From the NCBI RefSeq assembly GCF_021172145.1, contig NZ_CP089095.1, forward strand, positions 682,001 to 746,000: a stretch of 64,000 nt of DNA, read 5' to 3'. The notes beneath the pieces are model-generated. The model had not been told where the DNA came from and ran no database searches. It was given only the letters and a program-made list of their open reading frames with translations. This document shows, one piece after another, positions 16,718-24,941 of the stretch. Made by a program: the position numbers and the translations under genes. The stretch's first letter is position 1; each line of letters starts with the position of its first letter. The stretch comes from Flavobacterium cyclinae (lineage in GTDB: Bacteria > Bacteroidota > Bacteroidia > Flavobacteriales > Flavobacteriaceae).

Positions 16718-17155
16718 TTATAGCGATTTCAAGAAAGTTTCTCCTGACTTAATTCCCAAAGCTAATTCTTCTAAATTCGTGGTTTCTAGCATATACGCTA
16801 GTTCATTACGAATACTTTTAAATTTATCATGCACCGGACAAGGATGAGTTTCTGAGCAATGAGATAAACCTAATCCGCAACCATGAAAAACGGCATCACC
16901 ATCAATAGCATCAACGATTTCAACTAAGAAAGTTGAAGCAATACGTTTTTTCGGAATATAAAATCCACCATTTACACCTTTAACAGAATCGATAATACCA
17001 GCTTTTACAAGTATTTGTAAAATTTTAGCTGTAAACGCTTGTGGCGAATCGATTTCTTTAGCGATATCAACAAAACCTACCTTTTTTTCTTCTAAGGAAT
17101 GTTTAGCAATAAATATAGTAGCTTTTATAGCATAATTGCATGATTTTGAAAACAT
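16718..17155 (-). CDS. Rrf2-family regulator with three conserved cysteines
   Basis: This winged-helix regulator has 145 residues from ATG at 17155; an upstream TTG at 17161 adds two residues and is less likely. The HTH covers about residues 8-65, with the wing KGVNGGFYIP. C93, C100 and C106 (CGLGLSHC, then CPVHDKF) match the cluster ligands of NsrR/IscR-type members, which hold an Fe-S cluster sensitive to NO or redox. Its promoter has the Crp/Fnr-type operator. A close paralogue heads the nadA-nadB-norC-norB operon, so a regulatory cascade for NO stress is likely. Confidence 0.9.
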   Translation of the reverse strand: MFSKSCNYAIKATIFIAKHSLEEKKVGFVDIAKEIDSPQAFTAKILQILVKAGIIDSVKGVNGGFYIPKKRIASTFLVEIVDAIDGDAVFHGCGLGLSHCSETHPCPVHDKFKSIRNELAYMLETTNLEELALGIKSGETFLKSL

Positions 17156-17186
17156 AAGCAATGATAAATTTGAAAGAATTAAGGGT

Positions 17187-17231
17187 CAAATATACAATGG
17201 AATTATCAAATCTCACCTGATTTTTATCATC
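17187..17231 (-). promoter_or_regulatory. Crp/Fnr-type operator and -7 box for the first Rrf2 gene
   Basis: TGATTTTTATCA (17218-17229) is an imperfect version of the palindrome. On the minus strand TATATTTG (17187-17194) is a perfect TAnnTTTG box ending 36.5 bp from the operator centre. Confidence 0.6.
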
Positions 17232-17248
17232 GTATTTTTAGGATAAAT

Positions 17249-18574
17249 TTATTCTTCAATGTTCAATTTACTTTTCTTCCAAGATTGAATTAAAAGATAA
17301 ATGAAGAAACTCGCCATACTGAACATTAAAATTGTTCCTAAAATGATGAAAAGTAAAACCCAATTCCCACTGGAACTACTCATTTTACTAAAACTATCCG
17401 AAGTCAATCCTGCTTGCCAAATCGCACGTTGAATGCCCATCCCAATTAAGGAAATTAGAAAAAGTAATAAGGTAATTTGTACTATCCAAAACGCAATGCT
17501 CCCATACAAACGCCATTTTGCAGAATTAAAAGTCGGTTTAATAAAGTAGAAAACACCTGCCAAAATAATCATAGTGTTAATCCCAATGGTAGTTCCCATA
17601 GCATGCGCCACCGTGATATGCGTTCCGTGCGTGTATAAGTTGATGGCTGGAATCGACATGAATAAAGCTAGAGTTAAGTTTATCGTGACCCAATAATCAG
17701 ATGCCATCAAAAATCGATAAGGGAAAAAGTAGTAAAATTGTTTATTTTCTTTGATTTGTTGGCTCCATTTGTAGAAAATACGAATCAAAATAATCCATTC
17801 CGTCATGCTCACTGCGTAAGCAATGTAGTGAATGTATTTTTCGGTTGGAAGTAGGTAAATATGATGTCCCCAATTGAACATCAAATTAAACATTCCCAGA
17901 AAATACATCGCAAAAGATAGTTTTTGATAGGACGATTTCTCATCGCCACTAATTTTTTCCATCAAATAAAAAGCAACACCATAAATGATTTGATTGATAG
18001 CACCCACAAGCGAACCATTTACTTTCCACTGAATCGTCATATCGGCAATAAAATGTTGTCTGAAATAAGGAAAAATCCACAAATAGTTTTCGATGAAAGT
18101 GAAAATAAAGAAGATAATTCCAGTAAGCCACATCCAATAATACACAGGCCATTTTATCGAAAAACCAATTTGATGCAGATAGAAAACTAAGAAAATAATA
18201 AAAGAGAGAAAAATCGGTAAAGCCCAAACAGGATTGAATTCCCAATATTCTCTTCCGCCAAAATCACCTGTAAAATAGCTGTAGAAAATTCCAAGTAAAG
18301 CAATTACCCAAAGTGAAAAATGCAAGTATTGTAAAAAAGTACCCAATCGAGTGGTTTTCATTTTTGCAATAATCAGTGTTACAAAACCTAATCCTGCTGT
18401 TATGATGCCCAAATAAGCGCTACTCACATGAAGCGGACGAAGCGATAAAAATCCCATAACACCCGATTTTGGTTGGGTTATGCGATAACTTTCGGAAGCT
18501 AAATGTCCAAAAAACAAACCTAAAACAAACAGTATAAGAGCTACTCTGATGAGCCAAATTCCAATATTCTTCAT
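17249..18574 (-). CDS. norB: nitric oxide reductase large subunit
   Basis: NorB reduces two NO to N2O at a heme b3/FeB site in the inner membrane. The 441-residue protein has about twelve helices. Ligand-bearing motifs seen are LRPLHVSSAYLG (about 47-58), FNWGHHIYLLP in the middle, and HGTHITVAHAMGTTIG (about 315-330), which match the subunit I fold of NorB. The length is near that of cytochrome c-dependent NorB without the quinol-oxidase extension, and norC precedes it with a 4-bp overlap. It is the last gene of the rrf2-nadA-nadB-norC-norB operon. Its product N2O is the substrate of the nearby NosZ. Confidence 0.9.
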   Translation of the reverse strand: MKNIGIWLIRVALILFVLGLFFGHLASESYRITQPKSGVMGFLSLRPLHVSSAYLGIITAGLGFVTLIIAKMKTTRLGTFLQYLHFSLWVIALLGIFYSYFTGDFGGREYWEFNPVWALPIFLSFIIFLVFYLHQIGFSIKWPVYYWMWLTGIIFFIFTFIENYLWIFPYFRQHFIADMTIQWKVNGSLVGAINQIIYGVAFYLMEKISGDEKSSYQKLSFAMYFLGMFNLMFNWGHHIYLLPTEKYIHYIAYAVSMTEWIILIRIFYKWSQQIKENKQFYYFFPYRFLMASDYWVTINLTLALFMSIPAINLYTHGTHITVAHAMGTTIGINTMIILAGVFYFIKPTFNSAKWRLYGSIAFWIVQITLLLFLISLIGMGIQRAIWQAGLTSDSFSKMSSSSGNWVLLFIILGTILMFSMASFFIYLLIQSWKKSKLNIEE

Positions 18575-19002
18575 TTCTTTTCTAAACTAAAAGTTCCTAT
18601 TATTTCAGGTTGGTAATCTTGCGGATTCGATGTTCCGGTGGCATCTACATTTTTTAAAAAGTGTAAAAGCGCTTTCATTTCGTCATCCGAAATTTCAAAA
18701 GCAGGCATTTGTTTTACTCCCGATTTTATAATGCCTTTGATATACGCTTCGTTGTTGGCAGTTCTGGAATACACATTCGTTAAATCCGGACCCAAATAAC
18801 CGCCTAAGCCATACAATTGATGACACGTATGGCAATTGTATTTTTGCCAAACCAATCGACCTTCAGCTACTAAATGAAGTTCTTTTTCAGAATAGGGCGT
18901 TGGGCTAAAAAGCGGAATGGCATAAATCCAAATGCTAAACGTTAGAAAACAAACGAAAAGCAACAAAAAAATGCGTTTTGGATGAGCAAATAGATTCAGC
19001 AT
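18571..19002 (-). CDS. norC: nitric oxide reductase cytochrome c subunit
   Basis: The protein has 143 residues. It is anchored by one N-terminal helix (about 10-31), followed by a periplasmic cytochrome c domain. The heme site is CHTCH (about 57-61) in the family context YNCHTCHQLYGLGGYLGPDL. The axial Met is likely in KQMPAFEI (about 98-105). It passes electrons to NorB. The gene overlaps norB by 4 bp and its start shares one base with the end of nadB, so it is translationally coupled to NAD synthesis genes. Confidence 0.92.
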   Translation of the reverse strand: MLNLFAHPKRIFLLLFVCFLTFSIWIYAIPLFSPTPYSEKELHLVAEGRLVWQKYNCHTCHQLYGLGGYLGPDLTNVYSRTANNEAYIKGIIKSGVKQMPAFEISDDEMKALLHFLKNVDATGTSNPQDYQPEIIGTFSLEKK

Positions 19003-20525
19003 TACGAAATAGTTTTTTCTTTTTTAACCGATTTTACTCGGTATCTTTTTGGTAAACAATCTTTTAAAATGATTTCTGCGGTTTGAATCAAATTATAAGT
19101 TTCGCATAAAAACGGATGCGAATTATAATTTTTGAACTTCATTTTGAAGCGTTTGCTCATTTCGGTAACCATTTCATATACTTTTTCAGTATTTTTTCCC
19201 GAAGTGTACAAAGCATCGTATTTCATGAAATGTTGCAGTTGGTTTTTGAATTGCAAAATTTGGTCGTGATGAATGTTTTTATAGCGAATTGGCGTAATTT
19301 CAGACTTATTCAATTTAATTGCATCTATTGATGAAATCAGATGATTTGCTAAATCATGCGCATAAACAATCGCTTCTAATAATGAATTCGAAGCCAATCG
19401 ATTGGCGCCATGAAGTCCGGTGTGCGAACATTCTCCTATGGCAAACAATTGTTTGATAGAAGTAGCACCCATTTCATCCACCACAATACCACCACATTGA
19501 TAATGCGCTGCTGGAGTTATCGGAATTAAATCTTTAGCAACATCAATTCCATTTTCGAAACAATAGTTGTAAACCTTTGGAAATTTTGTTTTAAATGTAG
19601 CTATCGGTAAATGTCTAACATCGAGCCAAACGTGTTGCGAATGTTCTTTTTTCATTTGATCCGAAATGGTTTTCGAAACGATATCTCGAGTTGCTAATTC
19701 GCCATCAGGATGGTATTGAAAAACAAAACGTTCCATTTTTTGATTCAAAATATGAGCTCCAAATCCTCTAATCGCTTCGGTAATTAAGAAAGCTTGGCTT
19801 TTATTAGGTTCGTAAAGTGCTGTGGGATGAAATTGAATGTATTTCATTTTTTCCAATTTAGCACCCGCTCGATACGCCATCGCCACACCATCCCCAGTTG
19901 AAACAAACGGATTAGAAGTCACGCCAAACACTTGTCCCGAACCACCAGTTGCTAAAACGGTTGCTTTTGCTACGATGGATGTCACTTCGCTTTTTTCATC
20001 AAATCCAATGATTCCGATGCATTTTTGATTGTCTAATAATAAATCAGTTGCAAAAAAGGAAGTTTTGATGGTGACATTCCGTAAATTTTGAACAACTTGA
20101 ATCAACTTGGTTTCAATTTCTAATCCTGTTTTGTCTTTGTAATGTACAATACGATTTTGAGAATGACCGCCTTCTAACCCTAAATCCAGTTCACCTGAAT
20201 TATTCTTGTCCAATTCCACTCCCCATTGAATCAATTCTTGCAATCGGGTAGGTGCTTCTGTAATGACGTGTTCGACTACTTTTTTATCGCAAATGCCTTT
20301 TCCAGCAAGTAAAGTGTCTTGAATGTGTTGTTGATAACTATCTTTGATAAAATCGTGTACTACGGCAATTCCGCCTTGAGCATAATAGGTATTGCACTCG
20401 TCTATAGAGGTTTTGCTAAGTAAAATAATTTGTAAGTTCGGATTTTGCTCGCTGAGATATTTTGCTAGTGATAATCCCGCTAATCCTGTTCCTACTATGA
20501 GTATATCGGTTTCTAAATTTTGCAT
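19002..20525 (-). CDS. nadB: L-aspartate oxidase
   Basis: NadB oxidises L-aspartate to iminoaspartate, the first step of de novo NAD synthesis, and can use fumarate in place of O2 under anoxia. The 507-residue flavoprotein has an N-terminal FAD motif (VGTGLAGLSLAKYL, about 11-24). The succinate dehydrogenase-like catalytic region shows IQFHPTALYEP and AAHYQCGGIVVDE. It lies six bases after nadA and overlaps norC by one base. Flavin and fumarate use would suit the low-oxygen lifestyle implied by the rest of the operon. Confidence 0.95.
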   Translation of the reverse strand: MQNLETDILIVGTGLAGLSLAKYLSEQNPNLQIILLSKTSIDECNTYYAQGGIAVVHDFIKDSYQQHIQDTLLAGKGICDKKVVEHVITEAPTRLQELIQWGVELDKNNSGELDLGLEGGHSQNRIVHYKDKTGLEIETKLIQVVQNLRNVTIKTSFFATDLLLDNQKCIGIIGFDEKSEVTSIVAKATVLATGGSGQVFGVTSNPFVSTGDGVAMAYRAGAKLEKMKYIQFHPTALYEPNKSQAFLITEAIRGFGAHILNQKMERFVFQYHPDGELATRDIVSKTISDQMKKEHSQHVWLDVRHLPIATFKTKFPKVYNYCFENGIDVAKDLIPITPAAHYQCGGIVVDEMGATSIKQLFAIGECSHTGLHGANRLASNSLLEAIVYAHDLANHLISSIDAIKLNKSEITPIRYKNIHHDQILQFKNQLQHFMKYDALYTSGKNTEKVYEMVTEMSKRFKMKFKNYNSHPFLCETYNLIQTAEIILKDCLPKRYRVKSVKKEKTIS

Positions 20526-20531
20526 GATGTT

Positions 20532-21467
20532 TTAGTTTAGCGCTAACATTCTTTGAATAGGAAGTAAAGCTTTTTCGATGATTTCGTTGTCCAAATGTAC
20601 TTCCGGATGTTCATCTTGTAAACATTGATAGAGTTTTTCTAAGGTGTTGACTTTCATAAACGCACACTCACTGCACGCACAAGTATTGTCTTCTTTTGAA
20701 GGCGCTGGAATTAATGTTTTGGTCGGATTATCCAATTGCATTTGATGTAAAATTCCCGCTTCTGTGGCTACGATGAAAGTGTCGTTTGAACTGTTTTTTA
20801 CATGATTCAACATGCCAGATGTCGAACCTATGTAATGCGCTACCTTCAAAATATGCGTTTCCGATTCTGGATGTGCAATGATAGTAGCGGTGGGATGTTT
20901 TTTATATAAATCGATTAATTTTTCTAATGAAAATGCTTCGTGAACAATACAAGAACCTTCCCATAAAACCATATCGCGACCAGTTTCTGAAATTAAGTAT
21001 TTGCCTAAGTTTTTATCTGGAGCAAAAACAATAGGTTGGTCTTCAGGAATAGATGCGATTACTTTTTTAGCATTGGAAGAAGTACAAACTATATCTGTTA
21101 AGGTTTTAACTTCGGCTGTGCAATTTATGTAAGTTACAACGGTATGATTCGGATAATTTTTTAGAAAAGCTTTGAATGCATCTGGCGGACAACCATCGGC
21201 AAGGGAACAACCTGCTTTAACATCGGGAACGATTACTTTTTTATTGGGATTCACAATTTTAGCCGTTTCTGCCATAAAATAAACGCCAGCAAAAACGATA
21301 ATATCGGCATCAACTTGCGATGCTTTTCTCGATAATTCTAAACTATCACCTACAAAATCAGCAATTTCTTGAACGGTTTCTTCTTGATAATAATGCGCCA
21401 AAATAACCGCATTTTTTCTTTTTTTCAATTCAAGAATTTTCTCTTTTAAATCCGAAGTTGTTTTCAT
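20532..21467 (-). CDS. nadA: quinolinate synthase A
   Basis: NadA condenses iminoaspartate and dihydroxyacetone phosphate to quinolinate using an oxygen- and NO-sensitive [4Fe-4S] cluster. The 311-residue protein shows ILAHYYQEETVQEIADFVGDSLEL near the N-terminus. Cluster Cys candidates are C115 (INCTAEV), the Cys in EGSCIVHEAF and those in NTCACSECAFM. It sits directly after an Rrf2 regulator with a probable NO-sensing cluster and before nadB and norCB. NO reductase expressed with an NO-sensitive enzyme makes biological sense as protection. Confidence 0.95.
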   Translation of the reverse strand: MKTTSDLKEKILELKKRKNAVILAHYYQEETVQEIADFVGDSLELSRKASQVDADIIVFAGVYFMAETAKIVNPNKKVIVPDVKAGCSLADGCPPDAFKAFLKNYPNHTVVTYINCTAEVKTLTDIVCTSSNAKKVIASIPEDQPIVFAPDKNLGKYLISETGRDMVLWEGSCIVHEAFSLEKLIDLYKKHPTATIIAHPESETHILKVAHYIGSTSGMLNHVKNSSNDTFIVATEAGILHQMQLDNPTKTLIPAPSKEDNTCACSECAFMKVNTLEKLYQCLQDEHPEVHLDNEIIEKALLPIQRMLALN

Positions 21468-21503
21468 TAGAGGATATTTTTATCTTTTATTTAATTAAAT
21501 TTT

Positions 21504-21938
21504 TTAAAGCTTAAGGAAAGTTTCTCCGGTGTTGAATTCACTAATTAAATCCAAAAGAGAGGTTTCTTTCAGCGTTTTCTTCAAGTTTTCACGTAATGGT
21601 TTGTACTTATGATGAAAAGGACACGGTTGTTTGTCGGAACAATCATGAAGTCCTAAACTGCATCGGTCAAATAAGTCATTTCCGTCGATAGCTTTTACGA
21701 GCTGTTCTAATTTGATGTGTTTCAATTGTACCTTTTCGATTTCAAATCCACCGCCATTTCCTTTAATCGATTTTATGATGTCGGCTTTTACCAAACGTTG
21801 TAAAATCTTAGCTGTAAAAGGTTCTGGTGATTCAATTTTTCTGGCAATGTCTCGAATACCGCAACGCTTGCCCGCAGAGGATTCTGAGGCAATGTAAATG
21901 GTAGCTCGTATGGCATATTCACAGGTTTTTGAAAACAT
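21504..21938 (-). CDS. Rrf2-family regulator heading the nad-nor operon
   Basis: The protein has 144 residues. The HTH covers about 8-65 with the wing KGNGGGFEI. C93, C100 and C106 (CSLGLHDC, then CPFHHKY) are the same three-Cys set as in the paralogue at 16718-17155; the two proteins look about half identical. It is the first gene of rrf2-nadA-nadB-norC-norB. It probably senses NO or Fe-S status and may repress its own operon, while a Crp/Fnr-type protein activates it from the upstream operator. Whether it is NsrR or an IscR-like type cannot be decided by eye. Confidence 0.9.
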   Translation of the reverse strand: MFSKTCEYAIRATIYIASESSAGKRCGIRDIARKIESPEPFTAKILQRLVKADIIKSIKGNGGGFEIEKVQLKHIKLEQLVKAIDGNDLFDRCSLGLHDCSDKQPCPFHHKYKPLRENLKKTLKETSLLDLISEFNTGETFLKL

Positions 21939-21952
21939 AGATAAAATTTACA

Positions 21953-21996
21953 CAAAGTTAGGCATTTTAAATCATCGAAATATGATTTTAGTCATA
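21953..21996 (-). promoter_or_regulatory. Crp/Fnr-type operator and -7 box for the nad-nor operon
   Basis: TATGATTTTAGTCATA (21981-21996) overlaps the last codons of nrdG. On the minus strand TAACTTTG (21953-21960) is a perfect TAnnTTTG box ending 35.5 bp from the operator centre, and the rrf2 ATG follows at 21938. Confidence 0.72.
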
Positions 21997-22706
21997 TTCT
22001 GATGGATATCCTTTTCCGAAATTGATTGCGAATCGGGTAGTGGTGCAATCGTGTTTTGATAATTTCTAAAATTTTGAATGTAATAGTCTTTATCGTAACC
22101 TAATACCAATAAAACGTTTTGCATTGCTGCAATATCTTCTGAATTCAATAAAGAAGAATGATAAGTAGTTCGGACTTCAAATGGAATGGAACTCGCTTGA
22201 AGCAATTCCAAACAACTTAGAAATTGAGTATAAAAATTAGATTTAGTAATTGCATAGAATTTCTCTTTCGGACCTTTAAAATCTAAAGCCACATAATCGA
22301 TTAGCTTTTCTTCTATTAGTTTTTCTAGTACTTTGGGCTGACTTCCATTCGTATCTACTTTGATTAAAAACCCTAAACTTTTTACTAATTTGATGAATGG
22401 AATTATGTCTTTATGTATCAAGCATTCGCCACCGCTAAGAACTACGGCATCCAACAAATTTCTTCTGGATTTTAAAAACGAAATGATTTCGGAAAAGTAA
22501 AAAGAGCCTTTTCCGAAAACTATTTCGGGATTGTAACAATAATCACATTTCATGTTACACCCTGCAAACCAAAAGATACAAGCCGATTTATCGGGATAAT
22601 CTAGTAGAGTGAAGGGTGTAAAGCTATGAATGGCTTTTTTGTTTAGAAAATCAAGATTTACATTCTCTAAAGTGGGTTCGTTGTTTGTGTTCACCTTTTT
22701 TTCCAA
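21972..22706 (-). CDS. nrdG: anaerobic ribonucleotide reductase activating enzyme (radical SAM)
   Basis: NrdG uses S-adenosylmethionine and a [4Fe-4S] cluster to create the glycyl radical on NrdD. The 244-residue protein has the radical SAM motif CNMKCDYC (about residues 50-57) in the context IFWFAGCNMKCDYCYNP, and VVLSGGE (about 89-95). The N-terminal 25 residues before the core overlap the small glycyl-radical reading frame by 56 bp, so translation of the two is coupled. Its last codons (M-T-K-I-I) double as the operator of the downstream rrf2-nad-nor operon. Confidence 0.92.
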   Translation of the reverse strand: MEKKVNTNNEPTLENVNLDFLNKKAIHSFTPFTLLDYPDKSACIFWFAGCNMKCDYCYNPEIVFGKGSFYFSEIISFLKSRRNLLDAVVLSGGECLIHKDIIPFIKLVKSLGFLIKVDTNGSQPKVLEKLIEEKLIDYVALDFKGPKEKFYAITKSNFYTQFLSCLELLQASSIPFEVRTTYHSSLLNSEDIAAMQNVLLVLGYDKDYYIQNFRNYQNTIAPLPDSQSISEKDIHQNMTKIIFR

Positions 22707-22815
22707 TATTAAAACTTTCTACGGGTCTGTGATAGCCCATTACTCGTGTATACACCAAACATTTGGTTCTTTTTTCATTGTGTTGAAGCAAGGCTTCAGT
22801 GGTTTGTGTTTGCAT
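22651..22815 (-). CDS. detached glycyl-radical C-terminal segment of NrdD (54 aa)
   Basis: This short frame opens with ATG at 22815, inside the end of nrdD in the +1 frame, and ends at 22651 inside nrdG. It encodes 54 residues that match the C-terminal loop of class III ribonucleotide reductase: TEALLQHNEKRTKC, then the radical motif RVMGY (Gly about residue 27) and HRPVESFNIGKKGEHK. The main nrdD frame stops just before this segment would be expected. Either the glycyl-radical domain is made as a separate peptide, a +1 frameshift joins the two, or the assembly has a one-base error. An own ATG and intact coding argue against plain decay. Confidence 0.8.
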   Translation of the reverse strand: MQTQTTEALLQHNEKRTKCLVYTRVMGYHRPVESFNIGKKGEHKQRTHFRECKS

Positions 22816-24913
22816 AGGATGTTGTTTTTAAGGTTGCTAATAATTCTTCATCGCATTTCGGACAATACTCGTGTTCGCCATTCAAATAGCCATGTTTCGG
22901 ACAAACGCTGAAAACGGGAGTCACCGTGATATATGGCAATTTGAAATTCGTAATCACTTTTTTAATGAAATTGCGACATGCTTCTACCGAACTTAGTTTT
23001 TCATTCATGTACAAGTGTAGAACAGTTCCGCCTGTATACTGACATTGTAAATTGTCTTGTAATAGCAAAGCTTCAAACGGATCTTCGGTATAGTCTACTG
23101 GTAATTGTGAACTGTTCGTATAATAAATGTTTTCACCTTCACCTGCTTGAATAATATTGGAATAACGTTTCTTGTCTTCTTTGGCAAAACGATATGTAGT
23201 TCCTTCTGCTGGAGTAGCTTCTAAGTTGTATAAATTACCTGTTTCTTCTTGATAAGCTCTCATTGTGGTTCGAATGTGTTCCAAAATTTCAGTCGCGAAC
23301 GCCATTCCGTAATCTGAAACGATATCTTCTTTTCCATCGGTGAAATTTTGAATCATTTCGTTAATTCCGTTCACACCAATTGTAGAAAAGTGATTTCTGA
23401 AATGTGGCAAATAACGTTTGGTATATGGAAATAAACCTCTATCGTACATTTCCTGAATGAAAAGGCGTTTTTTCTCTAAGGTTGCTTTTGAAATTTCTAA
23501 CAAACGATCTAAATCGGAATATAATTTCACTTTATTGCCTTTGTTCAAATAACCCAATCGCGCCATATTGATAGTTACGACACCGATACTTCCTGTCATT
23601 TCTGCACTACCGAATAAACCGTTACCTCTTTTTAATAATTCGCGTAAATCGAGTTGTAAGCGGCAGCACATGCTTCTAACGGCATTGGGTTTGTAGGCAT
23701 TTGGATTTTCAACTTTATTGCCATTTTCATCATACGTATATTGACTTCCAATGAAATTTTGGAAATAAGACGAACCAATTTTTGCTGTATTTTCGAAAAG
23801 AATATCGGTGTTTTCTCCGTACCAATCAAATTCTTCAGTAATATTAACCGTTGGAATAGGGAAGGTGAACGGCTGTCCATGCGCATCGCCTTCGGTCATA
23901 ACCGTATAATAGGCTTTGTTGATGAGATTCATTTCTTTTTGAAAATGTTCGTAACGCATTTCGGTTACATCTGAAACGCCTCTTTCTTTGGCTCTTTGTA
24001 TAAAATCTTCAGATGTAATTCCCTTGAAAAGATGCTGTTCGTTTCGTGTTGGGATTTGCTCTTTTAAGTCGTCAGGAACTACCCAATCTAAAGTAATATT
24101 CGTAAACGGCGATTGTCCCCAACGAGCTGGAACATTCAAATTGTAGACGAAACTTCGAATCGCTTTTAAAACATCATCATATGATAAATTATCTTTGAAA
24201 ACATAAGGAGCCAAATAAGTATCAAACGAACTAAACGCTTGAGCTCCGGCCCATTCGCTTTGTAAAATTCCTAGGAAATTAGCCATTTGTCCTAATGCTT
24301 CTCTGAAATGATTAGGAGGACGACTTTCCACTCGACCTCGAACACCGTTAAAACCTTCATTTAATAAAACCCGTAAACTCCAACCCGCACAATAACCCGT
24401 TAAGCAATCTAAATCGTGAATGTGAATATCGCCATTACGGTGTGCATAGCCTTCTTCTTTCGAATAGACTTTGTCTAACCAATAATTCGCAATAATTTTT
24501 CCTGCGACATTATTCACTAAACCTGCATTTGAATATGAAGTATTAGCGTTTGCATTGATGCGCCAATCGGTTTGGTTGGTATATTCTTCGATGGTTTGGG
24601 TGCTGTCGACATAAGTGGTATCGTCATTTAATCCTAAAACGTGTTCGCGTTGCAGTTTTCTAGTATGACGGAACAACATGAAAGAACGCATCACTTCATA
24701 ATGACCATATTCATAAAGCGTTTTTTCAATCTTATCTTGTATATCTTCAACTGCCCAAGTGTCTTCGTGTGATAACAATTGGAATACGGTTTCAATTACT
24801 TTTGGATTTAAAGTTTCGCTTACACTAGCAAAAGCTTTTGTAATGGCTTCTTCTATTTTGAAAGGTTCAAATGGTAAATACGTGCCATTTCGTTTGATTA
24901 CAAATTTGTCCAT
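22796..24913 (-). CDS. nrdD: anaerobic (class III) ribonucleoside-triphosphate reductase, main part
   Basis: NrdD makes deoxyribonucleotides without oxygen. The 705-residue frame has an N-terminal ATP cone (about 1-92, starting FVIKRNGTYLPF). The barrel domain has Cys residues at C170 and C174 (DCLTGYCAGWSL), and a paired Cys stands in RSMCCRLQLD. Near the C-terminus a zinc-ribbon motif is seen (VCPKHGYLNGEHEYCPKC). The frame then stops at 22796 without the glycyl-radical RVxGY loop, which lies in the overlapping +1 frame just downstream. nrdG follows. The set lets the cell replicate DNA in anoxia, in line with the N-oxide respiration genes beside it. Confidence 0.93.
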   Translation of the reverse strand: MDKFVIKRNGTYLPFEPFKIEEAITKAFASVSETLNPKVIETVFQLLSHEDTWAVEDIQDKIEKTLYEYGHYEVMRSFMLFRHTRKLQREHVLGLNDDTTYVDSTQTIEEYTNQTDWRINANANTSYSNAGLVNNVAGKIIANYWLDKVYSKEEGYAHRNGDIHIHDLDCLTGYCAGWSLRVLLNEGFNGVRGRVESRPPNHFREALGQMANFLGILQSEWAGAQAFSSFDTYLAPYVFKDNLSYDDVLKAIRSFVYNLNVPARWGQSPFTNITLDWVVPDDLKEQIPTRNEQHLFKGITSEDFIQRAKERGVSDVTEMRYEHFQKEMNLINKAYYTVMTEGDAHGQPFTFPIPTVNITEEFDWYGENTDILFENTAKIGSSYFQNFIGSQYTYDENGNKVENPNAYKPNAVRSMCCRLQLDLRELLKRGNGLFGSAEMTGSIGVVTINMARLGYLNKGNKVKLYSDLDRLLEISKATLEKKRLFIQEMYDRGLFPYTKRYLPHFRNHFSTIGVNGINEMIQNFTDGKEDIVSDYGMAFATEILEHIRTTMRAYQEETGNLYNLEATPAEGTTYRFAKEDKKRYSNIIQAGEGENIYYTNSSQLPVDYTEDPFEALLLQDNLQCQYTGGTVLHLYMNEKLSSVEACRNFIKKVITNFKLPYITVTPVFSVCPKHGYLNGEHEYCPKCDEELLATLKTTSYANTNH

Positions 24914-24941
24914 ATTGCAGAATTTTTATTGTGGTATGGAA

